Assembly: GCA_016025055.1 (NCBI GenBank)
Contig: CP065590.1
Coordinates: 2,976,001 to 3,040,000 of the forward strand
Direction of reading: 5' to 3'
DNA: 64,000 nt
DNA from: Chryseobacterium indologenes
GTDB taxonomy: Bacteria > Bacteroidota > Bacteroidia > Flavobacteriales > Weeksellaceae
Shown here: one piece after another, positions 20,383-28,713 of the stretch
Numbering within the stretch: position 1 is the first letter of the stretch
How the letters are laid out: each line of letters opens with the position of its first letter
The notes under the pieces: generated by a model
Databases searched by the model: none
Told to the model about the DNA's origin: nothing
The model's input: only the letters and a program-made list of their open reading frames with translations
Made by a program: the position numbers and the translations under genes

Positions 20383-21150
20383 ATGGATACACGAATAATT
20401 GAGGTAAAAGGACAAAAGCTATACATAGAATACCAACATATAAAAGAGAAAAGACCTACCATTGTTTTTTTGCACGACTCACTGGGTTCTGTGCAGCTTT
20501 GGAGAGATTTTCCGGGAAAAGTATCCGATGCTACAGGATGCAATATTCTCGCGTACGATAGATTAGGATATGGAAAGTCAAACCCAATGCCTACCCACGA
20601 AAGACCTGTCAATTATATGGAACTGGAGGCAGATCTGTTGAATGATCTTCTTGATCAGCTGAATATCAGCAATGCTATTCTGTTCGGGCATAGTGATGGT
20701 GGTACCATTGCTCTGACTACCGCCGCAAAATATCCGGCAAATGTGAAGGCCGTGATTTGTGAAGCAGGGCATATCTTTGTAGAAGAAGTAACTCTAAAAG
20801 GCATTTATAATGCCTGGGATGCTTATAAAACCACCAATCTGGCAGAACGTTTACAGAAATATCACGGAGACAAAACAGATACATTATTTAAAGCCTGGAC
20901 GGAAACCTGGACTTGCGACGAATTCCGAAACTGGAATATTGAATACCTTCTGAAAGATATTACCTGTCCGCTCCTATTCATCCAGGGAGAAGCAGATGAA
21001 TACGGTAGTTTAGATCAGGTAGAAAAAACGATTACCCAGACAAGCGGTCTTGCGGAAAAATATATCATTCCCGGTATCGGTCATACACCACATAAAGAAG
21101 TACCTGAGCAGGTATTGAAGGCCACAGCCAGATTTGTCGGGAATTTGTAG
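20383..21150 (+). CDS. Alpha/beta hydrolase
   Basis: A 255-residue hydrolase with HDSLGSVQLW (oxyanion region), the nucleophile elbow FGHSDGGT, FIQGEADEYG carrying an acid residue and GIGHTPH with the catalytic His. There is no signal peptide. It starts 2 bases after the nitronate monooxygenase gene, so the two form a unit. The substrate is unknown. Confidence 0.85.
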   Translation: MDTRIIEVKGQKLYIEYQHIKEKRPTIVFLHDSLGSVQLWRDFPGKVSDATGCNILAYDRLGYGKSNPMPTHERPVNYMELEADLLNDLLDQLNISNAILFGHSDGGTIALTTAAKYPANVKAVICEAGHIFVEEVTLKGIYNAWDAYKTTNLAERLQKYHGDKTDTLFKAWTETWTCDEFRNWNIEYLLKDITCPLLFIQGEADEYGSLDQVEKTITQTSGLAEKYIIPGIGHTPHKEVPEQVLKATARFVGNL

Positions 21151-21216
21151 TGACTTTTAAATGTATTAATTATGTAAAAATATTATTTTATGAATGCTTT
21201 TTTTTTAAAAGAGATT

Positions 21217-21246
21217 TTTGAGCCAAAGGAATATTTTTTAATTTTA
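21217..21246 (+). promoter_or_regulatory. Candidate promoter of the double-glycine peptide gene
   Basis: TTTG at 21217-21220, 18 bases, then TAATTTTA at 21239-21246. This is seven of eight matches to TAnnTTTG with consensus spacing, 24 bases before the ATG. Confidence 0.5.
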
Positions 21247-21269
21247 ATACACCAAAAAAATAAATATTT

Positions 21270-21497
21270 ATGAAAAATGCAGACTTAAAAAACAAACTGA
21301 ACCTGAAAGGGAAGAGGTTAACTTCTGAACAGTTAAAAACCGTTCTTGGAGGTATATCAGAATTTGATTGCGCTTATAAATTTGATTTCACCTATGTCCA
21401 AAGTTATATGAATGAGCTTAGAGCAGAGGGCCACTCTGATGTGGAAGCAATAGCCATACTCAGGGGCAAGCTTTTAGCCTGTGGAATTCATCCGTAA
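21270..21497 (+). CDS. Small bacteriocin-like peptide with double-glycine leader motif
   Basis: A 75-residue peptide. The N-terminal third is a charged amphipathic leader (KNKLNLKGKRLTSEQLKTVLGG) ending in Gly-Gly at residues 27-28, the cleavage site used by C39-peptidase ABC exporters. The remaining 47 residues hold two cysteines and a helical, acidic sequence. Such leaders are common in Chryseobacterium small-peptide genes, where they are called bacteriocin-like or natural-product precursors. It has its own promoter and terminator. No exporter or modifying enzyme is adjacent, so activity is unproven. Confidence 0.7.
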   Translation: MKNADLKNKLNLKGKRLTSEQLKTVLGGISEFDCAYKFDFTYVQSYMNELRAEGHSDVEAIAILRGKLLACGIHP

Positions 21498-21550
21498 ATG
21501 AGTTTTTTTGAAAATTCCGGAACCGGATAAATCTTCCGGCCAAATAATAC

Positions 21551-21577
21551 ACCGTCTGCAAAGGCGGTTTTTTTTAT
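21551..21577 (+). terminator. Rho-independent terminator
   Basis: ACCGTC/GGCGGT (one wobble pair) with a six-base loop is followed by eight T residues. It lies between the small-peptide gene and the convergent HD-domain gene. Confidence 0.7.
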
Positions 21578-21588
21578 GAAAATTGTTT

Positions 21589-22206
21589 TTAAAGCAATCC
21601 TATCTCATGACTTATATTGTCTCTTGCCTGCATTTCGTATTTCTCTTTAAAATAATCTGTCTTAAAGATACTTTCAAGTTCCAGAAAATGTCTGAGTACT
21701 TTTTTCCTTCCCGGATTGTACAGAATATTTGGATAGATAGAATACTCTTTTCTGATCTTTTGGGTATAATCCAGATAGGTTCCAAGATCCTTTCCAAGGA
21801 CAGAAAGATCTGCATCCAACAGATAATTGGTATCCGTATGCTCAGATTTCAAATGAGCCTTTGTAGCGATAATCTGGTCAGAAATAAGACTGATTTTATC
21901 TTGATGTAAACCCAACCGGACAAGTCTCGTTTTGGCAACCGCAGCACTCTTTTCCTCATTAGATTTTGAGGTGGCATCATAAATAATATCGTGGTAAAAT
22001 ACAGAAAAAGAAACAGCTGTACAATCTGAAATTTTATCTTGTACAGATTCAAGCTCAAGAAACATATTTTCAAGATGGGTCAGGACGTGATAATGTCTGC
22101 TTTTTTCAGTATATTTTTTCTCGATTTCTTTCCATAAGGTAGAAATTAAATTTTCATCCGTTGTCAATGATACACAAAGCTGTTCAAACTGATTTTTTAC
22201 ATTCAT
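21589..22206 (-). CDS. HD-domain metal-dependent phosphohydrolase-like protein
   Basis: A 205-residue predicted metal-dependent hydrolase. Visible metal-site candidates are HYHVLTH near residue 40, FYHDIIYD near 72 (the HD pair) and DADLSVLG near 132. These match the family often described as predicted metal-dependent HD-superfamily phosphohydrolases. It is cytoplasmic and the substrate is unknown. The rhodanese gene lies 29 bases upstream in the same orientation and could be co-transcribed. Confidence 0.8.
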   Translation of the reverse strand: MNVKNQFEQLCVSLTTDENLISTLWKEIEKKYTEKSRHYHVLTHLENMFLELESVQDKISDCTAVSFSVFYHDIIYDATSKSNEEKSAAVAKTRLVRLGLHQDKISLISDQIIATKAHLKSEHTDTNYLLDADLSVLGKDLGTYLDYTQKIRKEYSIYPNILYNPGRKKVLRHFLELESIFKTDYFKEKYEMQARDNISHEIGLL

Positions 22207-22235
22207 AATACATAAGGGAATAAAAAAAGGAACTT

Positions 22236-22535
22236 TTAAAAAGTTCCTCTGTTTGCTTCAAGTGCAGCTTTCAGCTCAGCCCAGCCTCCGCCGTTATAAC
22301 CGTCTTTTAATCCTTGAGCGGTAAGGTATTCTAACGCTTTTCCACTTCTGTTTCCGCTTCTGCAGAAAATGATTACCGGTTTTTCGATAGATAAAATTTC
22401 ATCCTGTCTATCTTCTACTTCACCAAGAGGAATATTCTTAGCACCTTCAATATTTCCGTCCATTTCAAGCTCCATAGGCTCACGAACGTCGATCAATTCA
22501 TAATTTCCGGATTGTATTACTTCTATTAAAGACAT
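22236..22535 (-). CDS. Rhodanese-like domain protein
   Basis: A 99-residue single rhodanese domain. The active-site loop is CRSGNRSG, with a catalytic Cys near residue 59, and the family opening YELIDVREPMELEM is present. It is a sulfurtransferase or sulfur carrier in the cytoplasm. Length is normal for a stand-alone domain. Confidence 0.9.
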   Translation of the reverse strand: MSLIEVIQSGNYELIDVREPMELEMDGNIEGAKNIPLGEVEDRQDEILSIEKPVIIFCRSGNRSGKALEYLTAQGLKDGYNGGGWAELKAALEANRGTF

Positions 22536-22612
22536 AGTTGTTTGTTTTAAACATTAAATTATAAACGAAATTACGTAATTTTTTATGAAAAACTCTCTGC
22601 CTGATCTACTAT

Positions 22613-23824
22613 TTAAAATAGAGTATACCCCAAAATGAAAGATACGGTATTATAATCCGAACCTATACTTACATAATTGCGAAGCAGAGTTCTTGCTGTT
22701 CCCACTCTGACCTCAGCACTGAATTTGTCATTGTACTTATAACCGGCTCCGAACACAAAATTATTTCCTGATGAAACTTCCAATTCTGACCGATCAAATT
22801 TGATAGACGAATTCATATTAAAATCGATGACGTAGGCTGCATTTAAAAATAGCTTGGAACGGTCACCCAAAAAGAAATAATGCCTTAATCCAAGAGGAAG
22901 TTCTATAGATTTATAATCTGTTGTAGCAGTATATTTGTATTCAAAATAAGTTCCTGCATTCTCTGTGATTTCCTTACTTCCTTTGTAATACTGGTAAGTT
23001 GGTTCTGCAAAAAGGGCCCATTTGTTCTTGTTAAAAGGAAGAACATATTCCAGTTCCAGTCCGATTCTGAAAGAGGTATGGCTACCAAAATTTGTTTCTA
23101 TAGATTGCCAGGTATAATTATGAGTCGTTTTAAAAGATGAAAAATTAACTCCCGGTCTGATGTTCAGATGGAAAAGGTTTTTCTTAACATTATAATTGGT
23201 ATAATCTGCCACCAGGTCACCTGAGCACTGATTATACTGTGTAAAAACCTTCGTAAGATCTTTTGTTGTATAGGTAACGTTCTGAAGCGGTATACCGTTG
23301 CTGCCACATTTCAGGTGTTCAGTAATCTGCTTTTTATAATCTTCATTATATCCTATACTTCCTTCGTTGATATAGTATGCTTTGTAAATAAGCTGTTCCG
23401 GCTCAGAGGTCTCAGAATTGTAAAAATACCTCCTGAGATTGCCGTCTTCATAATAATAAAGATCAGCTTTTCCTTCAACGATATATTTAAGGAAAAGAGT
23501 TTCCTTTTGTAATTCCGGAGCCTTGTTTTCGGACATGGAGTTGAGGTTCATAGAAGAACGGTCAACCATTACGGTAGCTCTTAGATATTTGCATTCACCA
23601 TCGATGCTGAATTCCTTTACATTATTGATGCTTTCTTTTTTAATTTCCGAAGAAGTATCGGTTTTATATTCAAAATCTACAGGATTGTTTTTCCAATCCA
23701 TATTTCTGATTAAAACCTCCTTTTTTTCACCACTGTTGTTTATGAAATATCCTTTTTCAAATTTAATTTGTGCATAATGCATGCCTGCAGCAAGAAGTCC
23801 TGCCAGAAGAGCTGCTTTTTTCAT
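22613..23824 (-). CDS. Outer-membrane beta-barrel protein (PorT-like) with N-terminal extension
   Basis: A 403-residue protein with a signal peptide (MKKAALLAGLLAAGMHYAQ). An N-terminal polar region of about 190 residues is followed by a beta-barrel-like C-terminal half: alternating aromatic strands, GYKYNDKFSAEVRVGT, and a final strand ending in Phe. It resembles Bacteroidota outer-membrane beta-barrel proteins of unknown function. A monocistronic arrangement is likely. Confidence 0.7.
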   Translation of the reverse strand: MKKAALLAGLLAAGMHYAQIKFEKGYFINNSGEKKEVLIRNMDWKNNPVDFEYKTDTSSEIKKESINNVKEFSIDGECKYLRATVMVDRSSMNLNSMSENKAPELQKETLFLKYIVEGKADLYYYEDGNLRRYFYNSETSEPEQLIYKAYYINEGSIGYNEDYKKQITEHLKCGSNGIPLQNVTYTTKDLTKVFTQYNQCSGDLVADYTNYNVKKNLFHLNIRPGVNFSSFKTTHNYTWQSIETNFGSHTSFRIGLELEYVLPFNKNKWALFAEPTYQYYKGSKEITENAGTYFEYKYTATTDYKSIELPLGLRHYFFLGDRSKLFLNAAYVIDFNMNSSIKFDRSELEVSSGNNFVFGAGYKYNDKFSAEVRVGTARTLLRNYVSIGSDYNTVSFILGYTLF

Positions 23825-23921
23825 AAGTGTTGATTAGTAGTTTTTTTATCGGGTTATTTTTATTCTAAAATTGTAAAACGCGCAAATTTATAAAATAATC
23901 TTAATTTTGCACTGTGAAATT

Positions 23922-24860
23922 ATGAATGCAGGAGCAGAAAAATATTCCCAACTGATAAAATCCAAGGCCAAAAGTTTTGGATTTCAGAGTTGTGGTATTT
24001 CCAAAGCTGATTTTTTGGAGGAAGATGCAAGACCTCTTGAAAAATGGCTTAAGAATAATTTTAATGGCGAAATGAAATATATGGAAAATCACTTTGATAA
24101 AAGACTCGATCCGAGGCTTTTGGTAGAAGGTTCCAAATCGGTAATTTCACTTTCGTACAATTACTTTCCCGAAGAAAAACTCTCCGTTCTGGAGAACTTT
24201 AAAATATCAAAATATGCCTATGCTGAAGATTATCATGAGGTCATCAAAGAAATTCTTCGTGAAATGGTAGCTGAGCTGCAGGAAGAAATCGGCGAATTCG
24301 GTTTCAGAGTATTTGTAGATTCTGCCCCTGTTATGGAAAGAAGCTGGGCAAGGAAGTCTGGAATTGGCTGGGTAGGAAAAAATGCCAACCTCATTACCAG
24401 ACAAAACGGTTCCTTTTATTTTTTGGCAGAAATTATCTGTGACCTTGAGCTGATTGCCGATCATGCCACAACAGATCATTGCGGAACATGCAGGAAATGC
24501 ATTGACGCCTGTCCTACAGGTGCTATCGTTTCAGAAAAAATTGTCGACGGAAGTCGATGTATCTCATACGCTACCATCGAGCTTAAAGACGAAATACCCG
24601 ATCACTTTAAAAATAAAATGGAAGACTGGATGTTCGGATGTGACATCTGCCAGGACGTATGCCCCTGGAATCGTTTTGCAGCACCCCATAAACAGAGCAG
24701 ATTTACCCCTAATGAAGCTTTGAGAAATTTTAAAAAAGGAGAATGGAAAGAGCTTACTCAGGAAATTTTCTCTGAAATCTTCAGGAAATCACCCGTGAAA
24801 AGAACCAAATTTGCTGGCCTGAAGAGGAATATAGAGTTTTTGCAGAGATCTTCAGACTGA
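23922..24860 (+). CDS. queG: Epoxyqueuosine reductase QueG
   Basis: About 312 residues from ATG 23922 (MNAGAEKYS). The formal upstream start would overlap a TAATTTTG promoter element (23902-23909). The enzyme reduces epoxyqueuosine to queuosine in tRNA, using cobalamin and two [4Fe-4S] clusters. The cluster motifs are [12 protein letters not shown] and [11 protein letters not shown]. The conserved [12 protein letters not shown] region holds the catalytic Asp, and [10 protein letters not shown] is family-typical. Confidence 0.94.
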   Translation: MNAGAEKYSQLIKSKAKSFGFQSCGISKADFLEEDARPLEKWLKNNFNGEMKYMENHFDKRLDPRLLVEGSKSVISLSYNYFPEEKLSVLENFKISKYAYAEDYHEVIKEILREMVAELQEEIGEFGFRVFVDSAPVMERSWARKSGIGWVGKNANLITRQNGSFYFLAEIICDLELIADHATTDHCGTCRKCIDACPTGAIVSEKIVDGSRCISYATIELKDEIPDHFKNKMEDWMFGCDICQDVCPWNRFAAPHKQSRFTPNEALRNFKKGEWKELTQEIFSEIFRKSPVKRTKFAGLKRNIEFLQRSSD

Positions 24861-25220
24861 TTTTAGCTTAAACTTTTGGTGACAATCCCTCCTTTGGAAT
24901 TTTTCTGAGTTCCAAACTAAAGCTGATAATCGACCATTCCTTAAGTTTTCTACCTTAAAGAGGTTAAGATTTTTTTGAATAAGTTTCTTAAAAAAGCCTT
25001 TCCTAAAAAGAAAAATTGACTTTCAGGAGATTAAATCTCACCGAAAATCAACGTTTTTTTTGTATTCTTTTGGAGCAGTTTTTACTCTTACTTTAAATCT
25101 TTTTTGGGACTTGGTATTTTTACGCATATTTATGAATATTTCGTAACTAAATATAGCCATTTTTTCGATAAAAACAAATACTTTTACCAAAAATTAAAGA
25201 TTAAATTTTATTAAAAAAAC
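24861..25220. other. Gene-free interval
   Basis: About 360 AT-rich bases between queG and the next gene. I see a weak hairpin (GAGATTAAATCTC around 25020) and several T-runs, but no convincing gene, RNA or promoter. Confidence 0.4.
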
Positions 25221-25904
25221 ATGACTGGGAAAACCATACTCATCTACGCTCTGAAAGTTTTGGGAATTATTTTGGGAATTGTGATTATTTACGTGATCCT
25301 GGGACTGCTGATTCCTTTTATACCGGTTTCTGCTAAAAATGATGGCGAAAAGAAAGATATCCCCATTTATATTTATACCAACGGTGTGCATACTGATATT
25401 GTGATGCCGGTAAGGAATGATATGCAGGACTGGAGCCTGAAAATACCTTTTGCCAACGTCAAATCAAAAAAAACAGATTACAATTATATAGGAATAGGAT
25501 GGGGTGATAAGGGCTTTTACCTTGATACCCCGACCTGGGCTGATTTAAAATTTTCCACCGCTGTAAAAGCAGCCTTTTGGTTAAGTGATTCGGCCATGCA
25601 TTGCACCTACTATTATACCATGAAAGAAGCAGATGACTGCAAAATGATTATGATCAGCAGAAGTCAGTACAAAAATCTTGTACAATTTGTAGAAGATAAA
25701 TTTGACAGAGATCAGAATGGAAATTTCATGCTGATACCTACCGACGCGGTGTATAGCGATAATGACGCTTTTTATGACGCAAAGGGAACATACAGTTTCC
25801 TCTATACCTGCAACACCTGGACAAATGATGCTTTGAAGGCGGCAGGACAAAAGGCAGCTCTTTGGACTCCCACTGATTTTGGGATTTTTCAGCACTATAA
25901 ATAA
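25221..25904 (+). CDS. TIGR02117/DUF2459-type protein of unknown function
   Basis: A 227-residue protein with one N-terminal membrane helix (residues 6-30) and an exported domain. The conserved opening IYIYTNGVHTDIVMPV, then IGIGWGDKGFYLDTPTW, and YTCNTWTNDALKAAG near the end, match a family known only by domain number. The His and Cys in these motifs hint at a hydrolase, which is inference. The next gene begins 2 bases after the stop, so the two are co-transcribed. Confidence 0.75.
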   Translation: MTGKTILIYALKVLGIILGIVIIYVILGLLIPFIPVSAKNDGEKKDIPIYIYTNGVHTDIVMPVRNDMQDWSLKIPFANVKSKKTDYNYIGIGWGDKGFYLDTPTWADLKFSTAVKAAFWLSDSAMHCTYYYTMKEADDCKMIMISRSQYKNLVQFVEDKFDRDQNGNFMLIPTDAVYSDNDAFYDAKGTYSFLYTCNTWTNDALKAAGQKAALWTPTDFGIFQHYK

Positions 25905-25906
25905 AG

Positions 25907-26557
25907 ATGAAAAGGATTTATCTGTTTCTTTTGCTGAATTTTATTTCTTTCTCTTGTATCAAAGAAAAAGCTGCAACGGATTTTATTACTGTTAATCCTG
26001 TTCCAAAGGCTGAAAAGAAGCCGGAAGCTGACCTTTCTAAAATGAAAATAAAAGGTCAGGAAGCCTTGAAATTTTGTATGTCCAAAGATCTGAATACCGA
26101 TTTTTGTATTCTTATTGATATGAGCCTGCATTCAGGGATCAAACGATTTTTTGTCTGGGATCTAAAGACACAATCGGTTACAGAGAAATACTTGGTAGGT
26201 CATGGTTGTGGCCCAAACTCATGGAGTAAGGACGAATCAAAAGATCGCCCGGAATTCAGTAACGAAGACGGAAGTCATCTGTCTTCACTGGGAAAGTATA
26301 AACTGCAGGGAAGAGGCTACAGTGAATGGGGAATTAATATAAAATACCTGATGCACGGGCTTGAAGAAACCAATACCAATGCATTAAAAAGATTTATTGT
26401 CTTTCATTCCTGGGACCTGATGAGTGATGAAGAAACTTTTCCCAAAGGATCACCGGAAGGATGGGGCTGTCCTACCATTTCAAATAATGCTATGAAGAAA
26501 ATTGATCCTATGATTCAAAATTCAGAAAAACCGGTTCTGATGTGGATTTATAAATAA
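25907..26557 (+). CDS. L,D-transpeptidase catalytic-domain-like lipoprotein
   Basis: A 216-residue protein with signal peptide and lipobox ending FSC. The C-terminal domain shows VFHSWD (conserved His) and SPEGWGCPTIS (conserved Gly-Cys), the pattern of the murein L,D-transpeptidase-like family. It would act on peptidoglycan in the periplasm. It follows the previous gene by 2 bases and is followed after 11 bases by a SRPBCC gene. Confidence 0.8.
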   Translation: MKRIYLFLLLNFISFSCIKEKAATDFITVNPVPKAEKKPEADLSKMKIKGQEALKFCMSKDLNTDFCILIDMSLHSGIKRFFVWDLKTQSVTEKYLVGHGCGPNSWSKDESKDRPEFSNEDGSHLSSLGKYKLQGRGYSEWGINIKYLMHGLEETNTNALKRFIVFHSWDLMSDEETFPKGSPEGWGCPTISNNAMKKIDPMIQNSEKPVLMWIYK

Positions 26558-26568
26558 AAAGAAATACG

Positions 26569-27021
26569 ATGAAGCATATCCTTTTCCGGGAGCAACAGCT
26601 CAACTGTGATATAGAAACTGCCTGGAAATTTTTTTCTTCGGCTAATAATCTTTCTGAGATTACTCCCAAAGACATGGGATTTACTGTTCTTACAGAGATG
26701 GAAAATGATGAAATTGATGAAGGCATGATCATCGATTATTATATTTCGCCTTTATTCGGGATCAGAATGAAATGGCAGACAGAGATCACCCACGTGGATT
26801 TTCAAAAAAGCTTTATCGATTTTCAAAAAAAAGGACCTTACAAATTATGGAATCACCATCATGAATTTATTCCTAATGAATATGGAGTATTAATGCGCGA
26901 TACTATAGAATATGAGCTTCCTGTGGGATTCCTGGGGGAAATCGCCCACAAACTGTTTGTTAAAAAGAAACTGGAGTATATCTTTGATTACCGTTTCAGG
27001 ATACTGAGTAAGTTGTTTTAA
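26569..27021 (+). CDS. SRPBCC-family ligand-binding protein
   Basis: A 150-residue START/polyketide-cyclase-like protein. It begins with a strand followed by the family segment CDIETAWKFFSSANNLSEITP, later DFQKKGPYKLWNHHHEF and a long C-terminal helix. These proteins bind hydrophobic ligands; no catalytic function can be assigned. It ends a three-gene unit starting at 25221. Confidence 0.82.
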   Translation: MKHILFREQQLNCDIETAWKFFSSANNLSEITPKDMGFTVLTEMENDEIDEGMIIDYYISPLFGIRMKWQTEITHVDFQKSFIDFQKKGPYKLWNHHHEFIPNEYGVLMRDTIEYELPVGFLGEIAHKLFVKKKLEYIFDYRFRILSKLF

Positions 27022-27154
27022 ACACCGTAATTCGTCACCTTAAAATTTGCCAGAGCCTGAAATCTTTATACAAGCTAAGGATTCCATGGTGATACATAGC
27101 CATTGTTTAAGTTTTTTTAACAATTAAAAGACCGCTTTTCCGCACAAAAATCCC

Positions 27155-27162
27155 TATTTTTG
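27155..27162 (+). promoter_or_regulatory. Candidate -7 element upstream of the efflux locus
   Basis: TATTTTTG matches TAnnTTTG, 42 bases before the small gene that precedes the RND operon. The -33 box is not clear. Confidence 0.35.
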
Positions 27163-27203
27163 CGGCACTATCGTTTTTACACAAAACACGTATTCTTGTT
27201 GAC

Positions 27204-27536
27204 ATGGCAGGTCTGAGGTCATTTATCATATTTTATATTATACTGGTTTTTACCCTTTTCAATTCGAATTGGGCAGAAAAATCATTAAATAATATTCCTC
27301 ATGTTCCCCATGTAAGCAATATCCACTTGTTGGATGTTTACGAGGAGGCTGATATGAATACACATGCATTGCCCGCAGCCTCAAAAATTGTAAAACACTC
27401 CGTACGCAAAGAAGAAGATGCTCCGGGAGACTTTTCGGCAGTTCTAAAACTAAGCCCGAAAATCAGCCTTCCTGAAATTTCACTCTCTACCATTTGCGGC
27501 GTCAGATCTTTTCTCCATCTCCTCCAGCTCTATTAG
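27204..27536 (+). CDS. Small exported or membrane protein of unknown function
   Basis: A 110-residue reading frame with an N-terminal hydrophobic segment (FIIFYIILVFTLF) and a polar remainder with several His residues. No family is recognised. It lies 60 bases before the RND adaptor gene, behind a plausible promoter, so it may be the first gene of that transcript. It could also be a leader with little function. Confidence 0.45.
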   Translation: MAGLRSFIIFYIILVFTLFNSNWAEKSLNNIPHVPHVSNIHLLDVYEEADMNTHALPAASKIVKHSVRKEEDAPGDFSAVLKLSPKISLPEISLSTICGVRSFLHLLQLY

Positions 27537-27596
27537 TTTAAGGTATTGAAAACCAGTTTTATTTTAACGAAATTTTTATAACTTAAACATTGTAAG

Positions 27597-28685
27597 ATGT
27601 ATTTTAAAAATGTAATAATTTGCACTTTTGCAACATTATTCGCTGTGTCATGCAGTAAAAACAAGGAAAGAAACAATCAGAACGAGAAAGAAGTCCCGGT
27701 ACTTGAAATCACAGAAAAAGATACTTTAGTAAGTAACCATTTTGTAACAGATATTCAGGCCAAAAAGAACGTGGAAATGCGTTCCAGAATAGGAGGGATT
27801 ATACAGCATATTTACGTTAACGAAGGTCAGTTTGTACGCCAGGGCCAGGCTCTCTTTAAAATTAATGATGCCGAACTTCAGATGGAATTACTTAAAGCCA
27901 ACGCAGCCTTAAAGCAAACAGAGGCTGACGTCCGTATTGCTGAAGTGGAACTGAAACAGATCCAGAGCCTGCACGCCAAAAAATTTGTGGCCAATAACGA
28001 ACTGGAGATGGTAAAAGCAAAATTATCATCCGCCAAAGCCAGGCACGCCTTTGCTGATGCTGAGAAGAAAACCGTATTGCAGAAGATTAGCTTTACAAAA
28101 ATTACAGCCCCTTTCGATGGAGTTATTGATGTTATTCCTCACAAAGACGGAAGTTTGGTAGAAAATGGTACCCTTTTGACAACACTATCTCAGCTGAATG
28201 AGGTGTATGCCTATTTTTCCATTCCGGAAAATGTATACTTTGAACTCTTGGCTAATGATAAGATAGGTAATCATCAGAAGATTGAACTGACATTACCCAA
28301 TGGCGTAAATTACCAGTTTAACGGAGCCTTGAAAACAGCAGAAGGAGAAATTGACAGGGCCACAGGCTCCATCCGGTATAAAGCCTTATTTCCCAATCCG
28401 GACCGTCTGATCAAACATGGTACTTCCGGGAAGCTTATCATTTCCGAACAACAGAATAATGCCATTCTTATTCCGCAAAAATCTACATTCTCTATTCAGG
28501 ATAAAACCTACGTTTTTGTACTCGATAAGCAGAACAAGGTGAAAATGACCCATATTAAGATCGGAAATACTCTGAGGGATTCCTATTTGGTGGAAAGTGG
28601 TCTTAAAAAAGGAGATTTAATCATTTATGAAGGTACTCAGTCTTTAAAAGATGGTGATGCCATTAAAATTAAAAAGAAGGTGTAA
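27597..28685 (+). CDS. RND efflux periplasmic adaptor (membrane fusion protein)
   Basis: A 362-residue lipoprotein adaptor (signal ending FAVSC). The split lipoyl domain (RIGGIIQHIYVNEGQFVRQGQ and ITAPFDGVIDVIPHKDGSLV) flanks a short coiled-coil hairpin rich in A, E and K (about residues 95-155). A beta-barrel and a membrane-proximal domain (YVFVLDKQNKVKM) follow. It links the RND pump to the outer-membrane channel encoded downstream. Confidence 0.93.
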   Translation: MYFKNVIICTFATLFAVSCSKNKERNNQNEKEVPVLEITEKDTLVSNHFVTDIQAKKNVEMRSRIGGIIQHIYVNEGQFVRQGQALFKINDAELQMELLKANAALKQTEADVRIAEVELKQIQSLHAKKFVANNELEMVKAKLSSAKARHAFADAEKKTVLQKISFTKITAPFDGVIDVIPHKDGSLVENGTLLTTLSQLNEVYAYFSIPENVYFELLANDKIGNHQKIELTLPNGVNYQFNGALKTAEGEIDRATGSIRYKALFPNPDRLIKHGTSGKLIISEQQNNAILIPQKSTFSIQDKTYVFVLDKQNKVKMTHIKIGNTLRDSYLVESGLKKGDLIIYEGTQSLKDGDAIKIKKKV

Positions 28686-28713
28686 GCTTTCATAATCTTT
28701 AAATCAATTTATA

